Positions 25,290-34,441 of a stretch of 64,000 nucleotides of DNA are shown in pieces. Below the pieces are notes generated by a model that was not told where the DNA came from, did no database searches, and saw nothing but the letters and a program-made list of their open reading frames with translations. Origin of the DNA: an uncultured Roseburia sp. (GTDB lineage Bacteria > Bacillota > Clostridia > Lachnospirales > Lachnospiraceae); NCBI GenBank assembly GCA_910577925.1, contig CAJTOI010000001.1, positions 10,645-74,644 on the forward strand. The letters run 5' to 3'. The stretch's first letter is position 1; each line of letters starts with the position of its first letter. The translations under genes and the position numbers were made by a program.

Positions 25290-25787
25290 ATGGGACAGAC
25301 GGATCTGGAATATCAGATTTATCAATTGCTGTGCGGGCATCGGCTCACGCTCACGACCGCGGAGTCGGCTACCGGCGGCATGATCGCCTCCGCACTTGTG
25401 AATGTGCCGGGGATATCCGCGTATTTTACGGAAGGGTATGTCACCTACTCGGATGCGGCAAAGGTGAAGATGATCGGCGTCGCGCCGGAGACCATCGCAG
25501 AGTACGGTGTGGTGAGCGCCGAGACGGCCGCCGACATGGCGCGCAGCGCGATGCGGACGGCCGAGACAGATCTGGCCGTCTCTGTCACGGGAGTGGCGGG
25601 GCCGGACGGCGGGACGAAAGAGTGTCCGGTCGGACTCGTTTTTATCGGCTGCTGCTTTCGCGGGAAGACGGCGGTAGAACGCCACCTGTTTTCCGGGGAC
25701 CGCAGCGCGGTGCGCGGTGCGGCATGTGAGGCGGCGCTTTCGCTGCTGAAACGAACCATAGAGGAGGGGATTGCATGCGGATTATAG
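25290..25787 (+). CDS. pncC: Nicotinamide-nucleotide amidase (CinA C-terminal domain, stand-alone)
   Basis: A 165-residue protein equal to the C-terminal domain of CinA: LTTAESATGGMIASALVNVP (catalytic serine region), YVTYSDAAKVKMIGV and AVSVTGVAGPDGGTKECPVG. It deamidates NMN to NaMN in NAD recycling. It lacks the N-terminal COG1058 domain of long CinA, so it is the PncC-like short form. It lies in the pgsA-cinA neighbourhood known from Firmicutes, and its end overlaps rsmD by 13 bases. Confidence 0.9.
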   Translation: MGQTDLEYQIYQLLCGHRLTLTTAESATGGMIASALVNVPGISAYFTEGYVTYSDAAKVKMIGVAPETIAEYGVVSAETAADMARSAMRTAETDLAVSVTGVAGPDGGTKECPVGLVFIGCCFRGKTAVERHLFSGDRSAVRGAACEAALSLLKRTIEEGIACGL

Positions 25788-26326
25788 CGGGAACGGCCAG
25801 GAGCCTTCCACTGAAAAGCGTTCCGGGGACACAGACGCGCCCCACAACGGACCGCATCAAAGAGACGCTGTTTAATATGCTGCAGGAGGATATCCCGGGC
25901 TGTGCATTTCTGGACCTGTTTGCGGGAAGCGGACAGATCGGGCTTGAGGCGTTAAGCCGCGGCGCAGACCGGGCGGTCTTTGCGGACAGCGGGAAAAAGG
26001 CGGCGGCCTGTATTGCAGACAATATCCGATTTACGAAGTTTGAGGATCGGGCCAAGCTTATCGCGGCAGATGCCGTAAGCGCGCTGCACATCCTTGAGGG
26101 AGGAGCGCCGTTTGACATAATCTTTATGGACCCTCCTTATGGCATGGGAATGGAGCAGGAGGTGCTCGCGTATCTGTCGGGCTCGTCCCTTGCGGGAACG
26201 CACACGCAGATTATCGTAGAAGCTGCGCGGGATACGGAGTTTTCTTATCTCGAGAAGTACGGTTTTGCGCTGGTACGGCTTAAAACCTATAAAACAAATG
26301 TGCATGCGTTTATTCGCAGAAAATAA
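25775..26326 (+). CDS. rsmD: 16S rRNA (guanine966-N2)-methyltransferase RsmD
   Basis: A 183-residue SAM methyltransferase. [20 protein letters not shown] and [16 protein letters not shown] are RsmD starts, [20 protein letters not shown] is the SAM motif I and [15 protein letters not shown] holds the catalytic DPPY. It methylates the N2 of G966 in 16S rRNA. It overlaps pncC and precedes coaD by 77 bp, the order seen in Bacillus (ylbH-coaD). Confidence 0.94.
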   Translation: MRIIAGTARSLPLKSVPGTQTRPTTDRIKETLFNMLQEDIPGCAFLDLFAGSGQIGLEALSRGADRAVFADSGKKAAACIADNIRFTKFEDRAKLIAADAVSALHILEGGAPFDIIFMDPPYGMGMEQEVLAYLSGSSLAGTHTQIIVEAARDTEFSYLEKYGFALVRLKTYKTNVHAFIRRK

Positions 26327-26403
26327 TTTGCAGATACCGCACCTGCGGCCGGCGCACATGTGCGCATCCGGGCCCGCGGGCAAAGAGAAAGGTATGGTTT
26401 TTT

Positions 26404-26889
26404 ATGAAGAGAGCGATTTACCCGGGAAGCTTTGATCCTCTGACACTCGGACATATCGATATGATTGAGCGTTCCGCCAAAATTGTCGATGAGCTGGTGG
26501 TCGGCGTACTCAATAACAGCGCAAAAAATTCGTTGTTTTCTCTTGAGGAACGTGTTAGTATGATAAAAGAGATGACAGGCTCTATGCCGAATGTCACGGT
26601 GGCTTCTTTCGACGGGCTGCTGGTGGATTACATGAAAGAGATCGATGCGACAATCATTGTCCGGGGACTGCGCGCCGTGACGGATTTTGAGTACGAGCTT
26701 CAGATTGCCCAGACGAACCATGTGCAGAGTGCCAATGTGGAAACTATTTTTCTGACGACCAACCTGAAATATTCCTACTTAAGCTCTACGATTGTAAAAG
26801 AATTTGCATCTTACGGCGGCGACATATCAAATTTTGTTCCGGCATGTTTTATTGACAGAATTTATGCGAAATATCATATTTCAAAATGA
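26404..26889 (+). CDS. coaD: Phosphopantetheine adenylyltransferase
   Basis: A 161-residue nucleotidyltransferase with the TxGH motif in [20 protein letters not shown] and the second nucleotide motif [20 protein letters not shown], plus [20 protein letters not shown] for substrate binding. It makes dephospho-CoA from 4'-phosphopantetheine. Length is typical. It is followed by a coiled-coil gene and a convergent ylbJ. Confidence 0.97.
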   Translation: MKRAIYPGSFDPLTLGHIDMIERSAKIVDELVVGVLNNSAKNSLFSLEERVSMIKEMTGSMPNVTVASFDGLLVDYMKEIDATIIVRGLRAVTDFEYELQIAQTNHVQSANVETIFLTTNLKYSYLSSTIVKEFASYGGDISNFVPACFIDRIYAKYHISK

Positions 26890-26900
26890 GGAGTGTACAT

Positions 26901-27521
26901 ATGGCAAGCAGAATAGAACAGATTATAGAAGAGATCGAGGAGTACATTGACAACTGTAAACCGCAGACCTTTTCGGCCTCAAATATTATCGTGAACCGTG
27001 AACAGATGGAAGAGCTGCTCAACGAACTCCGCGTAAAAACACCGGAAGAAATCAAGCGTTACCAGAAGATTATCAGCAATAAAGAGGCGATTTTGGCCGA
27101 TGCACAGTCCAAGGCGGATGCGATCATTGCCCAGGCCCAGGTAAAAACGGACGAGCTTGTCAGCGAGCACCAGATTATGCAGCAAGCCTACGCCCAGGCG
27201 AATGAGGTCATCGTGGTGGCGACAAAGCAGGCGCAGGAGATTCTCGACAACGCGACCAACGAGGCGAACGGAATCCGCATGGGCGCAATGCAGTATACGG
27301 ACGATATTCTGCGCAACTTAGAAAACACCATATCCCATTCCATGGATGCGGCCAAGAGCCGGCATGATTCCTATCTGAGCTCGCTGCAGAGCTTTTTGGA
27401 TGTCGTGTCGACAAACCGCGCAGAGCTGAATCCGGTTCCGGACGAACCGCCGAGAGCCGCCGTCCAGCAGGAGGAGGCAGGGCTTCCCAAGGTGGAAATC
27501 ACCTCGGATATGCTGGGCTGA
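26901..27521 (+). CDS. Coiled-coil protein of unknown function (ATPase subunit-like annotation in relatives)
   Basis: A 206-residue, mostly helical protein. After a start MASRIEQIIEEIEEYIDNCK it has a block SNIIVNREQMEELLNELRVK, then long alanine/glutamine-rich heptads (SKADAIIAQAQVKTDELVSE, TKQAQEILDNATNEANGI) predicted as coiled coil to about residue 170, and a disordered proline-rich tail. This resembles the helical stalk proteins that databases often label vacuolar ATPase subunit H or DivIVA-like, without a proven role. There is no membrane segment or catalytic motif. GAGGAG precedes the ATG at 26901. It is 11 bp after coaD, so cotranscribed; a cell-shape or envelope scaffold role is possible but unproven. 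Confidence 0.8.
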   Translation: MASRIEQIIEEIEEYIDNCKPQTFSASNIIVNREQMEELLNELRVKTPEEIKRYQKIISNKEAILADAQSKADAIIAQAQVKTDELVSEHQIMQQAYAQANEVIVVATKQAQEILDNATNEANGIRMGAMQYTDDILRNLENTISHSMDAAKSRHDSYLSSLQSFLDVVSTNRAELNPVPDEPPRAAVQQEEAGLPKVEITSDMLG

Positions 27522-27538
27522 TTCGTCCGGGAGCGCCG

Positions 27539-28468
27539 CTAACCGGGGAATGTGCTTATGTATGTCACAAGGACGGCCAGTGCAGCGGAAATCAGGGTAA
27601 ATACCCCCTTTAAGAGACAGTAACGCCGCATAGACAGCCCGGTATCCCGCACCATGGAACTTGTCTGGGCGATGCCGGAGAGACCTCCGAACGCCGTGAA
27701 GGCCATCGCAAGGATGTATTTTGTCCGGGGCGGACAGGGAAAGGCCGACAGAAACGAGATACCGTTCGTCAGCTCGGCGGCGCCCGTGACAAAAAGTCTG
27801 CTTCCGACGGGCAGCGGCAGCTTCTGCAGAAGCTGTGCCATCATACCAAACAGCATAATATACCCTCCGAGTCTCACCAGGGTATCAAAACCGTTCATAA
27901 TGCCGGCATCTATGATTTTGAAATTCATTTGAGATCCTGATGCCGGCATCTTTATGCGGCTGGCTGCAGCGTCATTTCTTCGGAGGAGAAATGCTCCCGC
28001 AAGCAGAGGCGGGCCGTACAGGATCAGATAGCTTACCGCAATCAGCTCCGGCATCGCCAGCTGCTGGCACAGGATATAGCTGCTGACAAAAATCGGGCTG
28101 ATATTGTTGCTGATGACAAAGAGCACGTCGGCTTCCTCGGCGGAGATTAAATTGTTTTTCAGCAGCTCCGCACAGTTTTTGCTCCCCATCGGAAACCCAA
28201 ACAGAAAGCCGGAAATCAGCACAAACGCGCCGCTTCCGCTGACCCGGAAAAGCGGCCTAAGCAGCGGTGTCAAAATGCGGGTAAAGTACTGCAGGTAATT
28301 CGAGTAAATCAGTATGTTCGAGAGGATCGCAAAGGGAAGCAGCGTCGGAAGCACTTTTTCATACCAGAGCATAAGGCCCCCGGCCGCAGCGCCCACGGCT
28401 TCCTTCGGAAACAGCAGCACATAACCGATAAATACGACAAAACATAAGAATATTAATTTCTTTTTCAT
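27539..28468 (-). CDS. ylbJ: Sporulation integral membrane protein YlbJ
   Basis: A 309-residue polytopic protein of the nucleoside-recognition (Gate) fold. MLWYEKVLPTLLPFAILSNI, FLFGFPMGSKNCAELLKNNL and FVISNNISPIFVSSYILCQQ are YlbJ-like blocks. YlbJ is made in the mother cell and is needed for a proper spore cortex in Bacillus. It is shorter than the Bacillus protein of about 400 residues. No ribosome binding site is seen before the ATG at 28468, and no other ATG fits. A SigE-like -10 (CATATAGT) lies only 5 bp before the start codon. It is convergent with the coaD operon and divergent from pepD. Confidence 0.85.
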   Translation of the reverse strand: MKKKLIFLCFVVFIGYVLLFPKEAVGAAAGGLMLWYEKVLPTLLPFAILSNILIYSNYLQYFTRILTPLLRPLFRVSGSGAFVLISGFLFGFPMGSKNCAELLKNNLISAEEADVLFVISNNISPIFVSSYILCQQLAMPELIAVSYLILYGPPLLAGAFLLRRNDAAASRIKMPASGSQMNFKIIDAGIMNGFDTLVRLGGYIMLFGMMAQLLQKLPLPVGSRLFVTGAAELTNGISFLSAFPCPPRTKYILAMAFTAFGGLSGIAQTSSMVRDTGLSMRRYCLLKGVFTLISAALAVLVTYISTFPG

Positions 28469-28498
28469 ACTAAACTATATGAATAACAGGAGGTTCCT

Positions 28499-29962
28499 AT
28501 GAGTAAGTTAGAAGCATTAAAAGAATTAAACCTCGCATCCGCGAGAGTGTTTGACTATTTTGAAGAAATCTGCGCGATTCCTCACGGTTCGCGCGATACC
28601 GGGCGAATCAGCGATTATCTGGCGGATTTCGCGCGGGCGCATCACCTTGAATACCGTCAGGACGAGGCGGGCAATGTGATTATAATAAAGGAGGCCTCTG
28701 CGGGCTATGAAAACGCAGAGCCTTTGATTCTTCAGGGACATATGGATATGGTCTGCGAGAAAGAGAGCGGCTGTACCGTCGATTTTGCCGAGGATGGGCT
28801 TGATATCTATGTGGACGGTGATTTCATAAAAGCGCGCGGCACGACGTTGGGCGGAGACGACGGAATCGCGGTGGCATACGCGCTTGCCATTCTGGATTCT
28901 TCTGTGATTGCGCATCCGAGGCTTGAGGTGGTGCTCACCGTGGACGAGGAAATCGGCATGCTCGGCGCGGAGGCGATTGATCTGTCAATGCTCAAAGGGC
29001 ACAAGCTTTTAAACATCGACTCGGATGTGGAGGGGCATTTTCTGACGAGCTGTGCGGGCGGGATGACCGTCGAGACCATAATCCCGACAGACCGCAGGAC
29101 GCAGCATGGTCTTGCCGTCACGGTTACGGTGACGGGACTTGCGGGCGGCCACTCCGGAAGCGAAATCGACAAGGAGCACGGCAATGCCAATATTCTGCTG
29201 GGCCGTCTGCTCAAATATCTTGCGGACCGCATGGATATCGGAATCGTGTCGCTGGCCGGGGGATTAAAGGACAATGCAATCCCGCGTGAGGCGTGTGCCG
29301 AGCTTTTAATCCCGGCAGAGGAGCGCGCAGCGTTTACCGACTGCGTAAACGAGCTTTCCGAAATTCTGAAAAAAGAATATGCCGCCTCGGATGCCGGCGT
29401 CCGGATCGATATCGAGACGGGAGAGGAGAAGGAAGCGCAGGTTCTCTCGTTCGGCGCGATGACGAAAGTTATTTTTTATCTGAGAAATGTGCCGGACGGA
29501 GTGCAGCACATGAGCCGTGTGATGCCCGGACTGGTGGAAACTTCGCTGAATCTCGGAATCCTCTCGTTAAAGGAGGACGGTCTGTATGTCACGACTTCCG
29601 TGCGCAGCAGCGTTTCCTCCCGCAAAGAAGAGCTTCGCGGCCGGCTTGCGTATCTTGCGGAATTTCTGGGCGGAGAAATAGCGGTGAACGGGGATTATCC
29701 GGCATGGGAGTATCGGGCGGATTCCGAGCTCCGCGCCTCCATCAGCCGGATTTACCGCGAACTTTTTGACGAGGAGCCGGTGTTTGAAGCGATTCATGCG
29801 GGGTTGGAATGCGGGATTCTTTCCGGTAAAATCGCGGATCTCGACTGCGTCTCTTTCGGGCCGAATAATTATGACATTCATACGCCCAAAGAGCGCTTGA
29901 GTATCTCCTCTGCGGAGAAGATTTGGAAGCTGTTGATTGAATTTTTGAAAAGAAGCAGATAA
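28499..29962 (+). CDS. pepD: Aminoacyl-histidine dipeptidase PepD (M20 family)
   Basis: A 487-residue M20C peptidase of normal length. Metal-binding motifs are LILQGHMDMVCEKESG, GTTLGGDDGIAVAYALAILD (aspartate bridge) and LTVDEEIGMLGAEAIDLSM (catalytic Glu pair); the last ligand is in HAGLECGILSGKIADLDCVS. It hydrolyses Xaa-His and other dipeptides in the cytosol. AGGAGG precedes the ATG. It is followed by an M23 gene after 5 bp. Confidence 0.95.
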   Translation: MSKLEALKELNLASARVFDYFEEICAIPHGSRDTGRISDYLADFARAHHLEYRQDEAGNVIIIKEASAGYENAEPLILQGHMDMVCEKESGCTVDFAEDGLDIYVDGDFIKARGTTLGGDDGIAVAYALAILDSSVIAHPRLEVVLTVDEEIGMLGAEAIDLSMLKGHKLLNIDSDVEGHFLTSCAGGMTVETIIPTDRRTQHGLAVTVTVTGLAGGHSGSEIDKEHGNANILLGRLLKYLADRMDIGIVSLAGGLKDNAIPREACAELLIPAEERAAFTDCVNELSEILKKEYAASDAGVRIDIETGEEKEAQVLSFGAMTKVIFYLRNVPDGVQHMSRVMPGLVETSLNLGILSLKEDGLYVTTSVRSSVSSRKEELRGRLAYLAEFLGGEIAVNGDYPAWEYRADSELRASISRIYRELFDEEPVFEAIHAGLECGILSGKIADLDCVSFGPNNYDIHTPKERLSISSAEKIWKLLIEFLKRSR

Positions 29963-29967
29963 AATAT

Positions 29968-30852
29968 ATGCATTTAAAACAATTTCGGATTCTACTGCTG
30001 TTCCTTGCGGTGCTGATTTTTGACGTATGTCTCCTGCAGCATATCGAGGAAAAAACACGTCAGATGAATTGTTTTTCGTATGAGACGGCGCTGGAACATT
30101 TCCGGAATCACCGGATTTCCGAGGAAACCCTCGCAAAATTTATGCAGGCCTCGGAGGGCGGAATGGAACATTTTGCCGGGCTTATGACGATGTACTTTGC
30201 CGAGGAGGGACTGGAGACGGATGTGAAATTGCTGGAACAGGATATGACTTACGCCATGGAATACCATGGCGATGAGTTCCGCCGCCTGCGCGGGGCCGTG
30301 CTCGCCGTGTGGCAGGATTTAAAGCGCTTTCCGGTGGGCAGAGTGCAGACGAAAGACGCCGGGAAGACCGACGGCGCGGCCAAGGCAGGCGGCACGGACT
30401 TTGTGACGTTTGCCGACAGCTGGATGCAGAGCCGCACCTTCGGCGGAGAGCGCGGCCATGAGGGAACCGATATCATGGCAGAAATCAATCAGCGCGGGAT
30501 TTATCCGATCTACAGCATGACGGACGGCGTGGTGGAAAACATCGGCTGGCTGAAGCTGGGCGGATACCGCATCGGGATACGGAGCGATTCGGGGGCCTAC
30601 TTTTATTACGCGCATCTTGCGGAGTATGCAAGGGAATTTGAGATCGGGGAGCGCGTGACGGCCGGAACGCATCTCGGCTATATGGGAGATACCGGCTACA
30701 GTGAGGTGCCCGGAACGACCGGGATGTTTGACGTACATCTGCATCTCGGTATTTACTTAAACGACGGCAGCGGAACGGAGTACAGCGTCAACTCCTATCC
30801 GATGCTGCGGTACTTATGGAAACAGGAGACAGACGGTGATACGACTGGATAA
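29968..30852 (+). CDS. M23 family metallopeptidase, membrane-anchored
   Basis: A 294-residue protein with an N-terminal membrane anchor (residues 5-23, FRILLLFLAVLIFDVCLLQ) and a C-terminal M23 (LytM) domain. Zinc ligands are seen in RGHEGTDIMAE (HxxxD) and in DVHLHLGIYLND (HxH). The middle part is helical and not recognised. Such proteins cleave peptide crosslinks in peptidoglycan outside the cell. The ribosome binding site is weak. The gene is squeezed between pepD (5 bp) and the rsuA-like gene (17-base overlap), so it is read as part of that unit. SpoIIQ-type sporulation roles are possible but not shown. Confidence 0.88.
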   Translation: MHLKQFRILLLFLAVLIFDVCLLQHIEEKTRQMNCFSYETALEHFRNHRISEETLAKFMQASEGGMEHFAGLMTMYFAEEGLETDVKLLEQDMTYAMEYHGDEFRRLRGAVLAVWQDLKRFPVGRVQTKDAGKTDGAAKAGGTDFVTFADSWMQSRTFGGERGHEGTDIMAEINQRGIYPIYSMTDGVVENIGWLKLGGYRIGIRSDSGAYFYYAHLAEYAREFEIGERVTAGTHLGYMGDTGYSEVPGTTGMFDVHLHLGIYLNDGSGTEYSVNSYPMLRYLWKQETDGDTTG

Positions 30853-31570
30853 ATTTCTTTCGGAGGCTGGTGTCGGAACCAGAAGCGAGGTCAAAAAACA
30901 GATACGCGCAGGGCTTGTGACGGTGAACGGGAGACCCGTGCGTGCGCCGGAGCAGAAAGTTTCTCCGGAGAGGGATACGGTGTGCGTGCGCGCGGAAAAG
31001 ATAACCTACACGGAATTTGAATATTATCTGTTTCACAAGCCGGCGGGCTGCGTCAGCGCGACGGAGGATGCCGGCCACCGGACGGTCATGGATTACCTGA
31101 CCGATACGGCGCGGCGGGATCTGTTCCCGGTCGGGCGTCTTGATATCGATACGGAGGGACTTCTGCTTGTGACAAATGACGGGGCGCTGGCCCATGCGCT
31201 TTTAAGTCCGGCGCGTCATGTGAGCAAAACTTACTATGCAAAAGTGTCCGGAAATGTCAGTCAGGCAGATGTCAACCTTTTTGAAAAAGGGGTTGACATT
31301 GGGGAGAAGGCGCCGACAAGGCCGTCCGTCCTTGAAATTTTGCGGGAGGGCGAAGAGTCGGAGATTCTTCTGACGATATATGAGGGGAAATTTCACCAGG
31401 TCAAGCGGATGTTTCAGGCGGTCGGAAAAGAAGTCGTCTATTTAAAACGGATATCGATGGGACCGCTGCGCCTGCCGGAGGATCTGCCGGCGGGTGCGTA
31501 CCGCCCGCTGACCGCGGAGGAGCTTGCGGCGCTGAAAAAACACGACAGAAGTGAGGAAATTTATGAGTAA
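30836..31570 (+). CDS. RsuA-family rRNA pseudouridine synthase
   Basis: A 244-residue enzyme with an N-terminal S4 domain (IRLDKFLSEAGVGTRSEVKK, then IRAGLVTVNGRPVRAPEQKV) and the RsuA/RluB catalytic motif FPVGRLDIDTEGLLLVTNDG, whose first aspartate is catalytic. HVSKTYYAKVSG and EGKFHQVKRMFQAVGKEVVY are also family blocks. RsuA acts on U516 of 16S rRNA, RluB/RluE on 23S rRNA; the motif form fits RsuA best. The start is a GTG at 30836, supported by AGGAGA, within the end of the M23 gene. Its stop overlaps the next start. Confidence 0.9.
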   Translation: MIRLDKFLSEAGVGTRSEVKKQIRAGLVTVNGRPVRAPEQKVSPERDTVCVRAEKITYTEFEYYLFHKPAGCVSATEDAGHRTVMDYLTDTARRDLFPVGRLDIDTEGLLLVTNDGALAHALLSPARHVSKTYYAKVSGNVSQADVNLFEKGVDIGEKAPTRPSVLEILREGEESEILLTIYEGKFHQVKRMFQAVGKEVVYLKRISMGPLRLPEDLPAGAYRPLTAEELAALKKHDRSEEIYE

Positions 31571-33455
31571 CGGATTTTTACCGGTTTGCAAAGCGGATAT
31601 GGAAGCGGCAGGAATTGCACAGCTCGATTTTGTGTATGTCTGCGGCGATGCCTATGTGGATCACCCCTCGTTCGGACATGCCATCATCTCAAGGCTGCTT
31701 GAGGCCCACGGCTATAAGGTCGGGATTATCGCCCAGCCCGATTGGCGCGACAGGGACTCGATTCGGATTCTGGGCGAGCCGCGGCTCGGTTTTCTTGTGA
31801 CCGGAGGGAATATGGACTCCATGGTAAACCATTACACGGTGTCCAAAAAACGCCGCGCCGCAGACGCCTATACGCCTGGCGGAGTCATCGGAAAACGCCC
31901 GGATTATGCGACCGTTGTCTACTGCAATCTGATTCGCCAGAGCTATAAGACGACGCCGATTATCATCGGCGGTATCGAGGCAAGCCTGCGGCGCCTGGCG
32001 CACTACGATTACTGGTCGGATAAATTAAAGCGGTCCATTCTTCTCGATTCCGGCGCGGATCTGATCTCGTACGGCATGGGAGAACACAGTATTGTGGAGA
32101 TCGCGGATGCGTTAAACAGCGGTCTTTCGGTGTCGGACATCACCTTTATCGACGGGACCGTGTATAAGACAAGAAACCGCGGGGACATCTACGACGCCGT
32201 CGAACTGCCGCACTACAAGGCGCTCTGCGCCGACAGGCGGCAGTACGCGAAAAGCTTTTACACGCAGTACTGCAACACGGACCCGTTTACCGGGAAGCGA
32301 TTGTTTGAGACTTATGACGACAAACTGTTTGTGGTGCAGAATCCCCCCGCAAAGCCCCTGACCGAGAGTGAGATGGACCAGGTGTATGCGCTGCCCTATC
32401 AGCGGGCCTGTCATCCGAGCTATGAAGCAAAGGGCGGCGTGCCTGCGATTTCGGAAGTGAAATTTTCACTGGTGAGCAACCGCGGCTGCTACGGCGGCTG
32501 CAGTTTTTGTGCGCTGACGTTTCATCAGGGACGCATCATCCAGACGAGAAGCCATGCGTCGATTCTTGCCGAGGCAGAAAAAATGGTCTGGGAGCCTGAT
32601 TTTAAAGGCTATATCCACGATGTCGGCGGCCCCACCGCAAATTTCCGCGCGCCGGCCTGCGGCAAGCAGCTGAAAAAGGGAGCCTGCGTGAACCGGCAGT
32701 GTCTGTTTCCGACGCCCTGCAAAAATCTCAAGACAGATCATTCGGATTACCTTGCGCTTCTTCGAAAGCTGCGGGAACTTCCCAATGTAAAAAAGGTATT
32801 CATCCGATCGGGAATCCGCTTTGACTATCTGATTTACGATAAAGACCCCGCGTTTCTGCGGGAGCTGTGCGAGCACCATGTCAGCGGACAGTTAAAGGTG
32901 GCGCCCGAGCACATCTCGAATGCGGTGCTGACGCGGATGGGAAAGCCCTGCGTGGAGGTGTACAGAAGATTTGTGCAGGCGTATGAAGCCATGAACAAAA
33001 AGCTCGGCAAGGAGCAGTATCTCGTGCCTTATCTGATGTCCTCGCACCCGGGCTCCACCTTAAAGGAAGCCGTGGAGCTTGCGGAATATCTGCGGGATTT
33101 GGGCTATATGCCCCAGCAGGTTCAGGATTTCTATCCGACGCCCTCCACGATATCCACCTGCATGTATTACACCGGACTTGACCCGCGGACGATGGAGCCG
33201 GTCTATGTCGCTACCAACCCGCACGAAAAGGCGATGCAGCGCGCGCTGATTCAGTACCGCAATCCGAAAAATTATGCGCTGGTCGAGGAAGCGCTGACAA
33301 AGGCGGGAAGAGAGGACCTGATCGGCTACGACAGAAAATGTCTGATACGTCCGCGTCACAGGGCGGACAGAACGGCCGCACAGCCGCAGAAGAAGGTCCC
33401 GAAAAAGAAAACGATCCGGAATGTACACCGGAAAAAGACGGCAAAAAAACAATAA
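31563..33455 (+). CDS. YgiQ family radical SAM protein
   Basis: A 630-residue protein. The N-terminal domain (MSNGFLPVCKADMEAAGIAQ, then DYATVVYCNLIRQSYKT and IIIGGIEASLRRLAHYDYWS) is typical of YgiQ, followed by a radical SAM core with SNRGCYGGCSFCALTFHQGR (CxxxCxxC) near residue 307. A C-terminal basic tail (KKVPKKKTIRNVHRKKTAKK) is probably disordered. The substrate of YgiQ is unknown. GAGGAAAT precedes the ATG at 31563, eight bases inside the rsuA-like gene. Together with the flanking pseudouridine synthases, an RNA-related role is possible by context only. Confidence 0.93.
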   Translation: MSNGFLPVCKADMEAAGIAQLDFVYVCGDAYVDHPSFGHAIISRLLEAHGYKVGIIAQPDWRDRDSIRILGEPRLGFLVTGGNMDSMVNHYTVSKKRRAADAYTPGGVIGKRPDYATVVYCNLIRQSYKTTPIIIGGIEASLRRLAHYDYWSDKLKRSILLDSGADLISYGMGEHSIVEIADALNSGLSVSDITFIDGTVYKTRNRGDIYDAVELPHYKALCADRRQYAKSFYTQYCNTDPFTGKRLFETYDDKLFVVQNPPAKPLTESEMDQVYALPYQRACHPSYEAKGGVPAISEVKFSLVSNRGCYGGCSFCALTFHQGRIIQTRSHASILAEAEKMVWEPDFKGYIHDVGGPTANFRAPACGKQLKKGACVNRQCLFPTPCKNLKTDHSDYLALLRKLRELPNVKKVFIRSGIRFDYLIYDKDPAFLRELCEHHVSGQLKVAPEHISNAVLTRMGKPCVEVYRRFVQAYEAMNKKLGKEQYLVPYLMSSHPGSTLKEAVELAEYLRDLGYMPQQVQDFYPTPSTISTCMYYTGLDPRTMEPVYVATNPHEKAMQRALIQYRNPKNYALVEEALTKAGREDLIGYDRKCLIRPRHRADRTAAQPQKKVPKKKTIRNVHRKKTAKKQ

Positions 33456-33469
33456 CGGCGGGAGAAGTT

Positions 33470-34441
33470 ATGCGTGAATTTTATATCAACGGCAATGAGA
33501 AAGGACAGCGCTTTGACAAGTACCTTAAGAAACTGCTTTCGGGGGCGCCGAACGGTTTTCTTTACAAAATGCTTCGGAAAAAGAATATTGTTCTGAACGG
33601 GAAGCGCGCAGACGGCACGGAGAAGCTGTGTGCAGGCGATCACGTGAAGCTTTTTTTGTCCGATGAGACTTTCGAAAAGTTTTCCGGCGCGGATGCGGCA
33701 CAGTCCGAATTTTCCCGTCTGCGGGATTTAAGACCCCAAGTCCCGCTTAAGGTGATTTTTGAGGATGCGGATGTGATTGTCATAGACAAGCCTGCCGGTA
33801 TGCTCTCGCAGAAGGCTGTGCCTTCGGATATCTCTGCCAATGAATATATTCTGCACACACTGATTGCCCGGGGCGAACTGACGGAGGAGATGCTGCGGAC
33901 GTTTCGTCCCTCGGTGTGCAACCGCTTAGACCGCAATACGTCCGGGCTTCTGATTGCCGGAAAAACGTTAAAAGGGCTGCAGGAGACGTCGGAGGCCTTA
34001 AAAAGCCGCAGTATACAGAAGTATTACCGCTGTCTCGTAAAAGGGGAAGTGAAGGAGTGCAGTCATATCGACGGCTGGCTCGCGAAGGACGTGCAGACAA
34101 ACCGGGTGACGGTTCTGCCGGAAGCGGCGGAAAATGCAGTGCGTATCGAGACGGAATACCGGCCCGTCCGCACTGAAAACGGATATTCGGAACTTGAGGT
34201 TCATTTGATTACGGGGCGCTCCCATCAGATACGCGCTCACTTAGCTTCGGTCGGACACCCGATTTTAGGAGACTTCAAGTACGGGGATTCAATATTAAAC
34301 AGAAGGTTAAAGCAGAAGCTTCAGGTAGATTCTCAGATGCTTCACGCTTACCGCATTGTATTTGCGGACGGCAGAGAGATCACAGCCCCCTGCGGGGAAG
34401 AATTCGAGCGGGTATGGCGCTATTTTGTGGCGTTGATGTGA
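33470..34441 (+). CDS. RluA-family 23S rRNA pseudouridine synthase (RluC-like)
   Basis: A 323-residue enzyme with an N-terminal S4 domain (GQRFDKYLKKLLSGAPNGFL) and the RluA-family catalytic motif in CNRLDRNTSGLLIAGKTLKG, plus VIDKPAGMLSQK and VHLITGRSHQIRAHLASVGH. It resembles RluC, which acts at 955, 2504 and 2580 of 23S rRNA. The frame is open 44 codons upstream, but GGGAGAAG before the ATG at 33470 fits the family start. Its 3' end overlaps the convergent mntR-like gene by 22 bases. Confidence 0.9.
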   Translation: MREFYINGNEKGQRFDKYLKKLLSGAPNGFLYKMLRKKNIVLNGKRADGTEKLCAGDHVKLFLSDETFEKFSGADAAQSEFSRLRDLRPQVPLKVIFEDADVIVIDKPAGMLSQKAVPSDISANEYILHTLIARGELTEEMLRTFRPSVCNRLDRNTSGLLIAGKTLKGLQETSEALKSRSIQKYYRCLVKGEVKECSHIDGWLAKDVQTNRVTVLPEAAENAVRIETEYRPVRTENGYSELEVHLITGRSHQIRAHLASVGHPILGDFKYGDSILNRRLKQKLQVDSQMLHAYRIVFADGREITAPCGEEFERVWRYFVALM

